DNA of 64,000 nt from Lepeophtheirus salmonis (Eukaryota; Arthropoda; Copepoda; Siphonostomatoida; Caligidae), in contig NC_052136.2 of the NCBI RefSeq assembly GCF_016086655.4, positions 12,338,001 through 12,402,000 of the forward strand, written 5' to 3'. How positions within the stretch are numbered: position 1 is the first letter of the stretch; every line of letters starts with the position of its first letter. This document shows positions 11,011 to 22,639 of this stretch, piece by piece. The notes beneath the pieces are model-generated. The model made no database searches. It was given only the letters and a program-made list of their open reading frames with translations, and was not told the origin of the DNA. The position numbers were made by a program, and so were the translations under genes.

Positions 11011-11099
11011 TATAGATATGTTACAGAAGTTATTTCTCTATTAGGTAGGGAATTTGAAATATTTGTTTATTCAGAACATATAAGCAAGTATATTATTAT

Positions 11100-13020
11100 T
11101 AGAGCTGATATGATATTAATTCCTCATTCTAAATACCTACACATGCCTATATTGTTCTCCTTTTCCCTTTATTACATAGTAGGCATATATTATACATGTA
11201 ATACACCTTTAGATAATATGTGTTTCAAATTAGAAAACTCGTTTCCGAATCAAATATTACCATGGAGATTAAAAAAGTTTTTTTTTTTCAAAATTGGTTT
11301 AATATATAAATACATAAATCTTAGAGACTCAATTTCTAAAAATTCCTTTTTGTCTATCCGCGACTCTATTTTCATTTTTGTTTTGTTTTATTAAAACTTG
11401 GCTCGAGAACCTACTTATTACTATTTTTATTGCCATGGCACCATATACAATAAAGGATGGGATTTCCAGTGGTTCAAATCACGTACCTTTCAATTAATTT
11501 CATTTGACATCCATTTCTTACTCACATAATGAATAACGACATGACAACAGCCATTGACCCTTTTTAAATACAGTATATGTTATATAAGTCTTCAATTAGT
11601 TATTTTTAGATTTGCACACCCTCTTTCTGTTATAACATGTTAATTTTGTTTATTTTTCCCCCCTGTCACAAAAGTATCATTGTACCATAGATAGAAAATA
11701 CATAGAACCCTTAGGCTGAGTAGAAATAAAGGCCATTTTTGAAGTCAAAAGTTAATTGACCAAAACAATCGGAAATATACTTATTTATACTTCAATTACT
11801 CTAGTCAGATCTTCTATGGAATCATTATTTAATTATTGTTATATAAAAACGGAAGAGTTGCATAAAGAAAAATAGAATGAGGATCGAACTTTGAAACGAA
11901 TTTGAAGCGCCGCCCTCTATGTTGTTAGCATACACTTATTTATTACTACTAAAATTTGGAATTTTTGATCAACTACGATGGCTTCATCTTTTTGTTCTTC
12001 TTTACATGATCCCTCTATGTTTTATATGTCTCCAGGACAATATGCTGAATGACATTTCGCCAAAGGATTCATTTTAAATGATAGAATAATAGATATGTAT
12101 TGTTCATATACTATAAATATATGTCAAAAAGGTAAATTAATTATTGTTCTTTTGCAGAAAAGTATTTTTTTATTAATGATACTCATTAATGAGCATTATA
12201 TAAACTCAATTATATAATATAAATTTTATAAACACACCATTATGTCGTTTGAATATAGTTTGTATCTTGACTGTTGTAGTAATTATTTAAATAAATTAAT
12301 CAATAGTCAAACTTGGCAGAAACTTGAATGGAATAAGTTCTTCGTTATCAATTAATTATCATTCGACAAGATGGAATTTTCATATTGGAAAATACGCATG
12401 GATTGTAGAAAAAGGGCCGGAGGACTTCTTCCATTTGAATCGCTGTCGTGTTATTTAATTTATTTAAAGTAATACACCGGTAAAGATTCGAACTACATCC
12501 AAACAGTGCACAAATAGTTTTTTATTCTTCCTTTCCATTTTTACTCCAAAGGTACGGAAATACGAACGAAACATCATTATTATCATATATTATCCTTGAT
12601 ATTGAAGGGATATATTTTTGATTGAGAGTAAGGTGAATGTCTTTTTATTTGCTGGTCCATTTTTACATAAAATTCTTCACTATTTCCCTAAATATTAATG
12701 GAAAAAGTGTATTCATTGTTATAATGTTGTTTAGGCCCCCAAAATGGCCCATATCATTTCATTGATAACGGTTACATGAAAACGCTCTTTGTTGAATTAA
12801 AAGCTTAAATATGAATCTAAATTTTGAAGCTCGGATGTTCTATATGGCCAAATATATTAATATTCAAAAATAGAAAGATTTCTTTTCTTCTTTTAAACTA
12901 ATTCAAAATCAAACCTTTCTCCTAAAAATTACACATTTGGAGTTGTGCTACTTGGAGATTTAATATTTTATATGATCGTACAGTATTGTAAAAGGTTTAA
13001 GAAGAACTACTCTATTGTAT
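11100..13020. other. Long AT-rich stretch with nothing recognised
   Basis: One 94-codon plus-strand frame (11110-11394) is phenylalanine-rich low-complexity translation and probably chance. A palindromic ACTCATTAATGAGCATTA-type patch is at about 12180. No transposase motifs found on either strand. Confidence 0.4.
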
Positions 13021-13025
13021 GGTAA

Positions 13026-13051
13026 TAGTGTTGAAGCTTGGCCCAACACTA
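13026..13051. repeat. Abutting inverted MITE-B-like ends
   Basis: TAGTGTTG (13026-13033) and CAACACTA (13044-13051) are exact reverse complements separated by 10 bp. TAGTGTTG is also the terminal motif of repeat family B (see 37395). Two ends face each other with almost nothing between. Confidence 0.6.
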
Positions 13052-13175
13052 AATTTTTTTTTTAGTTCGGTCTCAATTGATTTTTTCTAGACTAATTTGT
13101 CGGTACAGACCGCCGACCGATATTTTTCGGTCTCAATTTATGGAATGATTTTTTTTTCGGTCTTATATTATCTTA
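13052..13175 (+). repeat. MITE-B-like fragment
   Basis: Contains TTCGGTCTCAATTGA, GTCGGTACAGACC and TTTTTCGGTCTCAATTTATG, the 'CGGTC' vocabulary shared with fragments at 14330, 37395, 43715, 53427, 54612 and 63495. Boundaries uncertain. Confidence 0.4.
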
Positions 13176-13439
13176 TCTAATAGTAGCCATTTTATTACCT
13201 TCAATCCGGAATGACATTGGAGCAAAATCACGGAGGAGGACAATAAGACATGATATCTCTGAACGCAGCAAGATTATAAATTTTCTTAAGGCCAACAAAA
13301 TTTGGAATAAGTTTTGCTCTTTTCTGATTTAAAAAAATCCCCTTTGATGCCCCTGTGAAACCAAAACAGCTGCGACATCACAACCAAAAATCCAGATAAA
13401 TTCTCAGCTTCAATAAGACATGTCTTTAGAACAAAAATC

Positions 13440-13770
13440 CAGCCGGAAGGAAAGTATTACCTTGGGCCAGATAAATTTTCCAAGACAACTTTGTTGTCAC
13501 TCAATACGGAGCAGCTCCATGTCATCACCCCTTTAAGGCCCAAGCCTTTCTGAGCGACAACTTTCTGGGCTTTTTGGACCTCAACATGTGGCCGCCCTCC
13601 TCTCCAGACGTGAACCTCTTACACTATTCAATCTAGGCGTGTATGGAGGAGGGGATATGTTCTACTCCTCACAGGAGTGTCCAGTCTCTAGAGGTTTCCA
13701 TCTAGAAGGAGTGGACCAAGCTCGAGTCTGTATGACTATATAGTCAAGGTCTGTAAGCGATAAAGATCTA
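13440..13770 (+). pseudogene. Mariner-like transposase, C-terminal remnant
   Basis: One frame from about 13460 reads PWAR, stop, IFQDNFVV, then QYGAAPCHH, then MWPPSSPDVNLLHYSI, with stops before and after the remaining tail (KEWTKLE). This is the order expected for the second and third catalytic blocks of mariner transposases (QDGAPxHT and SPDxNPxD), which act in the nucleus to cut and join element ends. The second catalytic Asp is replaced by Tyr (QYGA). The third is retained (SPD). At least three in-frame stops make it dead. The N-terminal half is not clearly present upstream, although 13220-13300 might be a diverged helix-turn-helix region. No terminal inverted repeats were found. Confidence 0.8.
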
Positions 13771-14329
13771 AAAAAAAAAACCGTGTACCACTTGATAAGA
13801 TAAACCCTCTATTATGAGAGAAGAAATGTATCTTTAATTTTGGATCAACCGTCATTGATGTTTTCATGATATTAAACAAAGATCTTACATTGATTATAAA
13901 TATCTGGATCACTTAAAAATCAAAAAGTACACGATTTGTTCTGAATCAAAATACTGTATACATATAAAATTCCGAATAATTCAGAATATCCATCCGTCCA
14001 TATATTACAATATGAAATTACATATGTAGATAAAAACTAAAATAGATAACAACTTGAAATTTAGATATGCATTTAATCTGACAATTGCTAAGGCAAGGCC
14101 TATGATCATTCTTAATTCATAAAGCCCGGATTAAGTGGACTTTTATAGTCTCCAAGACTTAGAATCAAAGGAAGAAAAAGAAAATCAAAGGAACATACTT
14201 TTAACTTAATCATTCATCTCAAGAAATAGTCGAATTCGGAGTTCTCAATTCCAAGAGGGGCGACAGTAGGGAAATTCTGCTGAGCTATACCTTTTTAAAA
14301 TTCGTATGACGTCATAAAAAAATTATATG

Positions 14330-14500
14330 TAAAATCGGTCCAGACCAAATTTTGAATAAGACAGATTTATTTTCTTTCGACTGATCTAGAGATAACTTTT
14401 TTAAAGGACCAAATTAATTCGGTACAACAAAAATCCTCACGGTCTCAAACCCTTAGGATTTCCAAACCGAAGGACATAAAGAAATAAATTAATTATTGAT
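14330..14500 (-). repeat. MITE-B-like fragment, reversed
   Basis: On the minus strand it reads GGTTTGAGACCGTGAGGATT ... TTGTACCGAATTAATTTGG, aligning with reversed 43715-43832 and with 53427-53515. Termini are eroded. Confidence 0.45.
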
Positions 14501-14886
14501 CATTAATTTTTAGACCATGTGTCAAAATGAATAATTATTATAATTATTTGAGGACTATTTTGAAAATGTAATTCGTGGAATATATGGTAGAAGTTATATA
14601 ATTAATAATTATTACCAAAAATATACAGTTATGTCTATTTCTAATAGCAATAATTGATAATCAAATACTTTCAGCTAATATTATAACTATCATCAACTTG
14701 TTCCCTCGCTTTCCTACGTACGCATTTTGCAGTTATTTTGTAATGAAAGGGGTTATCGATCTTTTGATAATTTATTATGAATGATACAATTCACTTAATT
14801 ATATCACGCAGGAAGAAAAACAGGTTTTGCAAGTGGCGTATATTTATTAGGCTTTAAGTTAGTATTGAGACAGATATATACGTATA

Positions 14887-15545
14887 CAGGATGATTCATA
14901 AGTCTTAGGACAACAACTTTAACTTAATATTTCTCCGAGACGGGTCAATATTTTTTAATTCAGTTTGTTGTCCATGATTGACGCAACCTCAATCTTTGTT
15001 TCTATTGATCTAATCGATTGTTTAATATAAAACGTGTTCTTAATCCTCTAACTACGACATAATGAACCCGAAGCGTGTCATCATTTCGCTTTATTTGGAG
15101 CTGTATGGCCATTACCAAGGCACTGAAAGACCTCACTGTGTCCAATTCATCGGTGTGCTATACGATCAAGTGGTATAAGTGACTGCAAGTGTCGATGACA
15201 GGACCAGGAGTAGTCACCTGAGGTCCATGAGGACATCCAGGTTGATTGAGGTACAAGATCAACCGCTAAAAAGTAGCGCTCCATGAGAAAGATGGATCAT
15301 GAGGCTGATATGTCTCTAGAAACCATGCGTAGGGTGGTCAGGGAGGACCTAAGGATGAAGCCGTATCGTCTACAAAAGGAGCAACTTCTCAATGAGGCCA
15401 CAATGGCAAAGAGGCTGATCCGGGCGAAGATGCCTCCGAAATTACTCAATTTGTGTTGTCATGTTTCAAAATTTGGACTGACGAGAATATTTTCAGCGTA
15501 GAGTGGGCTTACAACAGCAACAAATGGTACCAATTAAATCACTTT
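14887..15545 (+). mobile_element. Mariner element, 5' half with terminal repeat
   Basis: The left end ACAGGATGATTCATAAGTC follows TATA and leads over about 170 bp into a transposase start at 15061. The element stops just after the first catalytic block near 15540; the 3' half and right terminal repeat are absent. It is a truncated copy, not a deletion derivative with both ends. Confidence 0.6.
15061..15540 (+). pseudogene. Mariner-like transposase, N-terminal half, frameshifted
   Basis: The start ATGAACCCGAAGCG gives MNPKRVII. After a frame change, MAITKALKDLTVSNSSVCYT is a helix-turn-helix-like block. A third frame from 15283 gives MRKMDHEADMSLETMRRVV, then KPYRLQKEQLLNEAT and KRLIRAKM, the second DNA-binding region of this mariner group. 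A last frame near 15475 gives IWTDENIFSVEWAYNSNKW, the first catalytic block; its Asp (TDE) is kept. At least three frameshifts and several stops separate the pieces. The protein would be about half of a normal ~340-residue mariner transposase. The 72-codon frame at 15283-15501 is the best preserved piece. Confidence 0.85.
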
Positions 15546-16189
15546 TTGTAAAAAAAAAAAAAGTAAAAAATTGAAAGTTCAAATGCGTTCCTTTTGATAA
15601 AAAAATACGATTAACAGAGTTTGAACAATTTATATGAATATTTAGAGGTAGCTCAATGACCCTAAAGTTTTGAAATTTTGCATATTTTTGGAAAAAAACG
15701 TGATTTTGTTTTAATATCATCCGTCATTACAGCTTCGTCGTAAAATTTACAAATTTAGTTAAGTTAAACTTCTATCAAAAGTTAGTCATTATGGTAAATC
15801 ATTTTTTACGTGCCTAGAATGACTATAAAAATATTTTAAGGAAATGTAGCCTTATTGCCTATCTGTCTGTTCATCTGCTCATCACAGCCAATGAGCCTCT
15901 ACTGATATCTTCAAAAATTTGCAAATATGTTTTTACTTAGATTAACAAAAAAAAAAGGTGCCAATTTTGATGACCTTAACCTTGATATCCTTTTTTTGAG
16001 GAATAACACATATATAGCCAAGTTTTATAAATAAAAAAATAATCGTCTAAAGAAAATATTGCAATGAAAATCTAGTAGGATCTACTTTTACAAAACAAAG
16101 AAAAAGACCTGCGAGGTCATTTGAGGCCGAGAACAAGGACGGGGTTAACAATAGAAATATATATCTTTAAGTTTGTTATATAAAAATCG

Positions 16190-16425
16190 GGCGAATTTTT
16201 TAACTTTCCAGTTTTTTTTTTAAATTGGAAATCTGAAGAATGAATTTTTATTTTCCTTACCTGTTGTCATTATTATTTGATTCCTGAGAGTAAACTTCTT
16301 GTTCTACTAATTTGAGTTATATTCAAAACATCATTGAACATTCGGGTGTGCTCATAAATGATGGAAAATAACCTTGAAGAGTCGTTATGAAGTTATAATT
16401 GTGAGATCTTGTTGAGTAAATCCTT
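16190..16425 (+). repeat. Dispersed repeat G, copy 1
   Basis: About 235 bp aligns by eye with 29505-29740, sharing GGAAATCTGAAGAATGA-type, TTGAACATTCG, GTGCTCATAAAT and ATAACCTTGA blocks in the same order. A reversed partial copy lies at 60060-60150. No coding or obvious termini. Confidence 0.55.
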
Positions 16426-17310
16426 TATTTTACTATCCTATCCTATATTTTACTATTGTAGATACTTGATCTAAGAAATAATATTACGATCATGCATGTC
16501 CTATTTAAAAAAAAAGAGAGTATTTGTATAGAATTGTATAAAAACGGAAATTAAAAATGTATGAAATCTTGCTGGTGTTTAGTTCAAATCAAGTTTTAAA
16601 AAAACCAAAAAAACGGGAAGTACTTTATATATATAAAGGAATGTGACTTGAGACTAGGTTTACGAATGAGCTTAAGACATTATTAGATCTTATTAATTTT
16701 TTTTTCTCAAGTTTTTCTTATTATTTTTGTATTCTCATGGAGAGAACATCAGAGTATTGAGTAAGTACCTGTGAGCGTGGTCATTAAAAACGGAGAGTAC
16801 CTGATGAGGATTCTTTTGGGGAGTTAATATTAATACTATTAAAGCAACGTGTGTATGTTTTTCATACAATACCGGTTTAACCACTTGTTGAATAATACTT
16901 TCATAGTAGGGAAGAATTGGCTCACTATCAACTAATTTTGGACCCTTTTGGGTTTATTTTCATATTAAAGGTTGCATGATAAAATAATGGTGACGAAGTA
17001 TTTAACATTAACCCTAATCATTGTTTTTTTTTTTTTTTTTTACATTAGCTGAGTAAATTCAATTGATTAAATGATTAGCCAAAACAATATATTTTAGGGA
17101 CTGTTTGATATACAAAAAGGCCTCTAGGACGCCCTTACACAAACTATACCTTCGTCTCAAATTGTGGACCGATAAAACCCTAGTGAACACCATTGTGTCC
17201 CCTCGGGAATATAAGAACAGAACAAATGAGTTGACGAATAGTAAGGTTAGGAACATCCTTCAGTCTCTAAGCCTGCTCTCATTGCATTAACATAGCAGAG
17301 TTCTCTCATA
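16426..17310. other. Stretch without recognisable gene
   Basis: Two overlapping 61-65 codon frames on opposite strands at 17059-17290 have no motif I know. A T run lies at 17024-17041. Confidence 0.35.
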
Positions 17311-17314
17311 GTTG

Positions 17315-18018
17315 AATATTAGGGGCATCCATCGGGGGGATGTAGTACTCCTCCTAAATTAAGGAAATTATATTTTTGGTCAGGATGAAAAATTTTTACG
17401 TGAAAATAGGTGCAACTTTTTTATTTTTGAGACATTTATTTTCTTAAAAAAAAGTCATTTGGGCATAGAACAAAAATTTAATATTCAAAGTTGTTGTGAA
17501 AAGCTATGGGGTTTTTTTTTGTGAATAGGTGTGGATTTTTGATTTTTTTTTTTTGAAGGAAATTAATATTTCAAATTCTGTTAAAAAAATTTTTTGAAAT
17601 TTTTTTACAAAAGATATTTTGTGAATAACTATTGGTATTTGAAATTTTTTGTAATAGGTCTGGATTTTTAACATTTTTTTTCGAAATAGATTAATATATC
17701 AAATTTAGTTTCAAAAATTTAACATTGGAAATTTCATTTTTGAAATTTTTTTACAAAAATATGATATTCTGTGAATAGTTCAGAGTATTTTCAATTTTTT
17801 TCAAAAAATTTAATTTTTTGTTTATAACTATTGATTTTGAAATTTTTTTCCAAAAAATTTAATATTTTTTTTTTTCCAACAAATTAAATTTTTCAAACTT
17901 TTTGTGAATATCTATGGATTTTCGAAAAAATTTCAAAAAAATAATCTTTGAATTTAAAAAAAAAAAAAATCCAAAAACCAAAACATATGCATATAATCCT
18001 ACGGATGCCCCTGAATAT
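17315..18018 (+). mobile_element. MITE-A, long copy with 5-bp target duplication
   Basis: Left end TAGGGGCATCCATCGGGG at 17320 (first base C changed to T); right end CCTACGGATGCCCCTG ending 18013. AATAT is duplicated at 17315-17319 and 18014-18018. The outer ~12 bp are inverted repeats. Between them lie about ten degenerate ~50-bp units of the form oligo-T, CAAAAAATTTAATTTTTTGT, GAATAGCTATGGATTTTTGA. At 694 bp it is about twice the length of the copy at 9462, with the difference lying in unit number. Non-coding. Confidence 0.8.
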
Positions 18019-19270
18019 GTACAAATTTGATGCATCGCAAATTAAAAATCTTATTTTTGTTCTTGTTTAATTCTTCAGACGCATTTAACTTGGCATTTAC
18101 ACAAAAATAATACGTATTATTGTACCGAGTCTAAATTTAATTCTAACACACTTTTAGCACATGCAATATTTTTATACTTATATCATTAGCATTTATTACT
18201 AAAAATACTTGATGTTTTAACATACGTTCTAGCAAAATTGGAACTCAAGGAACGACGTAAATCAATAGAGACGTGCCCCCAAGGAATTATTTTCTTGAAA
18301 TCAATGTGCTTAGGTTCGCGGCACGGGTGTTCCTGGGGAAGGAAATATATCTATAATGACTTCAAACAAGTTTCTTGATTCTGATGAAGTAAATGTGCTT
18401 GAATGGTTACTTCTAATTAATAAGTGCAACTCCATCGGACCAATTAAAGGAATATAATATACGAAAATGAACGTAGTTAAAAAAAAATCAAATTATTTTA
18501 TTCGATATGAAGTCCTAAGGCCTCAAAAATGCACTTCAACAGTTTGATATATTTAATATATATATATTTTAGATCTGTATTTAGTTGATCTACCATATTT
18601 CGGGGTAAGTTGGGAAAATTACCAGCCACAGCACAATAGTTGGGCTCAAAGTGTCACCATCTGAGCTCATGTATAAATTACAAAGTAGGGGTGCAACTCT
18701 TTGGCAAAAAGCATACAAAGATACCACAGTCACGGACTCTCCAAATACTTAATTACACCAGCTTTACAAACGGTGTTAGTTGTAGTTCCATAACATCCCG
18801 TGATCTGCCTTCCAAACTCACCATTAGAAGTACCACGACTTGGAGTTGTGTGTTCCAAATATAATGATCCAGGTTCCAGTATTATACACATGTCTGAGAA
18901 AAAACCACTATTCATGACAATTTATTGAGACAAAATCCGATTATTTAGTAAAAAATAACTTTTTTGTTTCTTTTATTGACTCTTCACCTTACTTCTGACT
19001 TTTTTTTCTGATAAACGCCACCTATAACCATTTCCTCTCATTTCTTTCAAACAGAAAAAAACTTTTCTCACAAACTTTTAGAAGAGATTGGAAGGTGTTC
19101 GTGTAGAGGTAATGGTGATTAAATTGAGTAAGCAAGTATTAATTTTTGTCTTATAGTGTGAGGAAGCCAATTATAATTTTTTTCACATAAAATATACCTC
19201 TTCAAGTTTCTAAAAAAGTACACAAAGTTTAACCTTCAAACTTCTAACATTTATTTATACATACAATATA
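18019..19270. other. Stretch with no confident gene
   Basis: A minus-strand frame (18730-18915, 61 codons, with Cys pairs in 'GCYGTTTNTVCKAG') could be a decayed exon of a cysteine-containing protein, continuing in another frame to about 18600 (CFLPKSCTPTL). I cannot name a domain. The rest is AT-rich. Confidence 0.3.
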
Positions 19271-19280
19271 CCATGTATAA

Positions 19281-19880
19281 TTATTTTTCCATGTGGCCCC
19301 CGTCAGGGGTAATCATGGTCTCTATCTGTGCCCTGAACGCCTTAAATATGTTATTGACAAATTCCATGAACATATCCGCCCATTCCTTCTCAACAGAAGC
19401 CTTCAAGCTTTCAACACTTGAGTGCAGGGTAGTCTAAGAGGTTACATCCTGGGAGTGAGGGTGGTCACATTGTCCAAGTCCAAAAGTTGGTTAAGTATTT
19501 GAGACACCATTTCTAGGTTCTCTTATGCTCGAGTGTCAAGTCCTGCTGGCAAACATAGTTTCCCCTTGATAATTTAACTTAATCCAAGTCAGTATTACTA
19601 TTATTAAGACCTCCAAGTACTTCTTGGCTCCAATCTTGAGGCCCTTAGGGAACTAGTAAGGCTGCATTTTGCTATTAGATGCAACGAACACAAGTATCAT
19701 GATAGAGGTGGGATGCTATATGGTATTGGTGTGGGGGGGGGGAGGTTGTACTTCATCAACACAGTAGCGGTCCTACTGGGACAAGTCCAAGAGACGAGTC
19801 ACTTCAGATTATCACATTCTGGCGTCAAGAAGAGCTGACACACTGCTTCTTTTGGCTTCCTTCTCGAAAATGGTTCGTCG
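19281..19880 (-). pseudogene. Mariner-like transposase, C-terminal two thirds
   Basis: On the minus strand, frames join to give KIGAKKYLEVL, a weak second catalytic region, then MWPPSLPGCNLLDYP (third catalytic block; SPD changed to LPG, so the Asp is lost). After a frameshift come SVESLKASVEKEWADMF, FKAFRAQIETMI and the terminal TPDGGHMEK with stop at 19281. The ending (GGHxE) is the hallmark C-terminus of this mariner group. Many stops occur between 19500 and 19880. No terminal inverted repeats recognised. Non-functional. Confidence 0.8.
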
Positions 19881-20035
19881 AATTAAAAACTTTTTTTAAC
19901 AAAAGTTATTTGTTTATATTGGTAGATAACTCAAGAAAAAAGTAATTCTTTGGAACATTTTAATTATTCGTTCTAGAAATATTTAATTTAATTTTCTTGA
20001 TTTGCTTCGTCACAATGTATATTTAAGGCTTGTTG

Positions 20036-20860
20036 TTCTAGATCAGTGGTTTCTTAATCTGTGATAAATTTCAAGATATGCGTCAAGGAGTACTTGGAAG
20101 TCTTAATAATAGTGGTATTGTCTTGAATTAAGTCAAATTATCCCCAGGTCAACTATGTCTGGTGGCAGGATATCAAAAGTAACAAAGCAATGATGGAGTT
20201 CACGAGGGATCCCTTCAAGTTTTGTGTTGCAACTTCCCGATAGAAGCAGAAGACATGAAAGACCAGTTTCTTGCCCTGGTGCATGACGCAACAGTTAAGG
20301 CTGTTTTTGTGGAGAAAAAACTGAAAGCATTCTGGGTCACCTTGCATGGTTCTTATCCGTGTATTGATGTGATGCCTCTCACACTACTGGCTGCATTTCC
20401 CTCTACATACCTGTGCCAGCCAGCATTTTCGAGCATGGTTGAGATCAAAATCAAATTGACCTTGAATCTGATTTGTGCTGCGCCATTTCAAAAGTAGAAC
20501 CGAGCATTGAGGGACTCGGCAACGCAAAACAAAAGTCTCATTAACCTGTAAGCGTCTAGCGTTGCATTTTTTGTATGTTTTTATCGCCAAATAAACTTAA
20601 AAAAACAACAACATAAATAATTTTTTCAAATGTATTTTATTTCTATGTGATAACTGTTGTTAAAAAATTTAATATATGCAAAAAAAAAAAAAAAAAAGGA
20701 GGCCTTGAATTAACACAAAAAAAAGCGTATACTTACATACTAAACATTGCATGGGTTAAATTGAATTTATCAATGACCGATGCTACGTTGGGAAATGGAG
20801 AGTTGCCTGACTAAAAAGTGCGTAATTGAAGAAAATATGTTAAGAATCCCTGTTCTAGAG
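20036..20860 (+). mobile_element. hAT element, 809 bp, with 8-bp target duplication
   Basis: The left end CAGTGGTTTCTTAATCTG (20044) pairs with right end TTAAGAATCCCTG (ends 20852); reverse-complemented, the right end reads CAGGGATTCTTAACATA. Flanks are TTCTAGAT (20036-20043) and TTCTAGAG (20853-20860), 7 of 8 identical, the duplication size typical of hAT elements. Autonomous hATs are several kb, so this is an internally deleted copy. It still carries a transposase C-terminal piece (20222-20497), and a 17-nt A run lies near its right side. Confidence 0.85.
20222..20497 (+). pseudogene. hAT transposase C-terminal (dimerisation) fragment
   Basis: A 91-codon open frame. FWVTLHGSYPCIDVM, then LTLLAAFPSTYLCQPAFSSM and VEIKIK form the conserved hAT C-terminal dimerisation region, of the type also found in host genes derived from hAT elements (ZBED5/SCAND3-like). 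In the intact protein this region mediates oligomerisation next to the RNase H-like core. Here the BED zinc finger and the catalytic DDE core are missing. The ATG at 20222 is not expected to be a native start. The frame is open through the motif, so decay is modest, but on its own this cannot transpose. Confidence 0.8.
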
Positions 20861-21889
20861 TGTAAATTTTTCTTCGTTACACCCGGTATTTGAACATTTT
20901 TAAACAGGAAAATAGAATTACGTTAAAGTAGATTGCACCATCACAAGACATGATATTAATACTTATTATTTTTTATAATTAGATGAACATTCATTTTTTG
21001 CCTTTGAAGGAAGAAAGTCTGTCCTTCAGCTATTTTCCCTTTGACAATATTATGTCATTTCTATTCATTTTGAGGACAAAAAAGTCCCTAGAATGTTGCC
21101 GGTATGTGTGAGTGTGTGTACACTGTAGATATCTAATAGTTATCAAAATAGGTTTTTAATCAGAAATTTTGGTAAAAAGGTTCAAATTGATAAATGATAA
21201 AGTAATTTAAAGCTTGAGCTAAATTAATGAATGATTAGAGGTGTCTCTCAGCCTTTGAAAAAAATTCAATTATGACTTATAAAATAGTCAACATAATTCA
21301 AAAGATTAGCATTTTGTAAAAAAATAACTATTTTAAATAAATTAACAATCTTTCAAAAGTTTTAAAATAGTTTCTCCTAAAATGATTAATTATTATTATA
21401 AAAGGACCAATAAAATATTGTTGTAAAGTGGTTAATGCGATATTTTTTTGCACATAATGTACTTTTTTTGAAAGAAGTTTTTCAGTTGAAAAAGGGTATA
21501 TTTTTATGGAATATATCCCTTGCGAGATCTCCTTAGAATAGTGGTTTGCTCTGGAACGGCTAAATTGTAGTCCACGCCGTGGAATACCCCCCAAAAAAAA
21601 AAAAAAAAAAAAAAAAAACCAAAGGAAGTACTGAAAACTATAATCACTTCATATCTTTCATTTCTTTATGTTACCAATAACTATAACTTGTGATACTAAT
21701 GAGATGAAAAGACTAATGTCCCTTTTAATAAAATATATAATTGCGGGGAAATAACCCTTTTCCACCCTGAAAAACAATTAAAAAAAAATTATATTATATC
21801 CATTATGTGCAACAAAAATCTGCGGGCTATAAGCGGTACATCAACAAAAATCCTTGGAGATGCACATTTTTAAAATATTAATATTTTTC
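20861..21889. other. AT-rich stretch with A run
   Basis: No gene recognised. A 26-nt A run lies at 21593-21618. An 88-codon minus-strand frame (21328-21594) ends at that run and has no motif. Confidence 0.35.
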
Positions 21890-22215
21890 TTTATTATACG
21901 CTAGGATGTTCCTCATTACTATGTATTATGAATAAGTTATAAGGGTCTAACGCAGAATGTCATTGTTCAGGCTAAAATTGGAAATCTATAAAGTTCAGAG
22001 CAAGATATACATAGAATCAATATTAACACTATATAATTATAAAAAACATTTTAACACACGTTCTATTTAACTTACTTTCAATTTGGTGATTTTATTTAAG
22101 TGTACAAATGGCTGATCGATAATAGTCCCCAATTATTATAATCACAAATATTTCAAAATTCAGATCACTGAGAGAATAACTGAGATAAGTTTTGGACTCT
22201 GCTCTTATGAAATCA
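21890..22215 (+). repeat. Dispersed repeat H, long copy
   Basis: About 325 bp aligns along its length with the reverse strand of 61197-61530. Shared blocks include TATGAATAAGTTATAAGGGT, AATTTGGTGATTTTATTTAA and TTTTGGACTCTGCTCTTAT. The last 95 bp also match 5575-5680. No coding capacity; no termini or target duplication identified. Confidence 0.6.
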
Positions 22216-22484
22216 ATTCATTTGTACAAAATCTTACACCTTTATTAATTATTCCCCTGTGCTATTCATGTTAGAAAAGACTAGACTAATGGATTCATGA
22301 ATAAGCATATGACGAGGCAAGAGCAAAATTTGATCACTAGTCCAATAGAAAACAACTATTTTTTGCCTTTTATACTAATGCACATTACATACTTCGAATA
22401 AAAAATTCAAATGGAACATCCACTTCATCCAAAAATAAACAATAACTGCGTATAAGCCTCATTTACTTATATGGTAAGGAGAAA

Positions 22485-22550
22485 TATCCTAGAGGTAAAA
22501 TGACTTTAAGGCAAAATGGTTTAAGGTAAAAGTACCAGGGATCATCACTA
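22485..22550 (+). repeat. Short tandem repeat F, second cluster
   Basis: AGGTAAAATGACTTTAAGGC followed by AAAATGGTTTAAGGTAAAA; compare 3500-3590. Confidence 0.45.
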
Positions 22551-22639
22551 ATATTATTATAGCAAACTTTGTCAGTTTGTCGTTGCCTAATAACTCGGGG
22601 CAACACTCATGCATTACCACTTAGTTATAACTTTCTCTA

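Noticed and set aside
12480..12500. tRNA B-box-like sequence on the minus strand
   Set aside because: Isolated match to GTTCGAATC; no tRNA structure around it.
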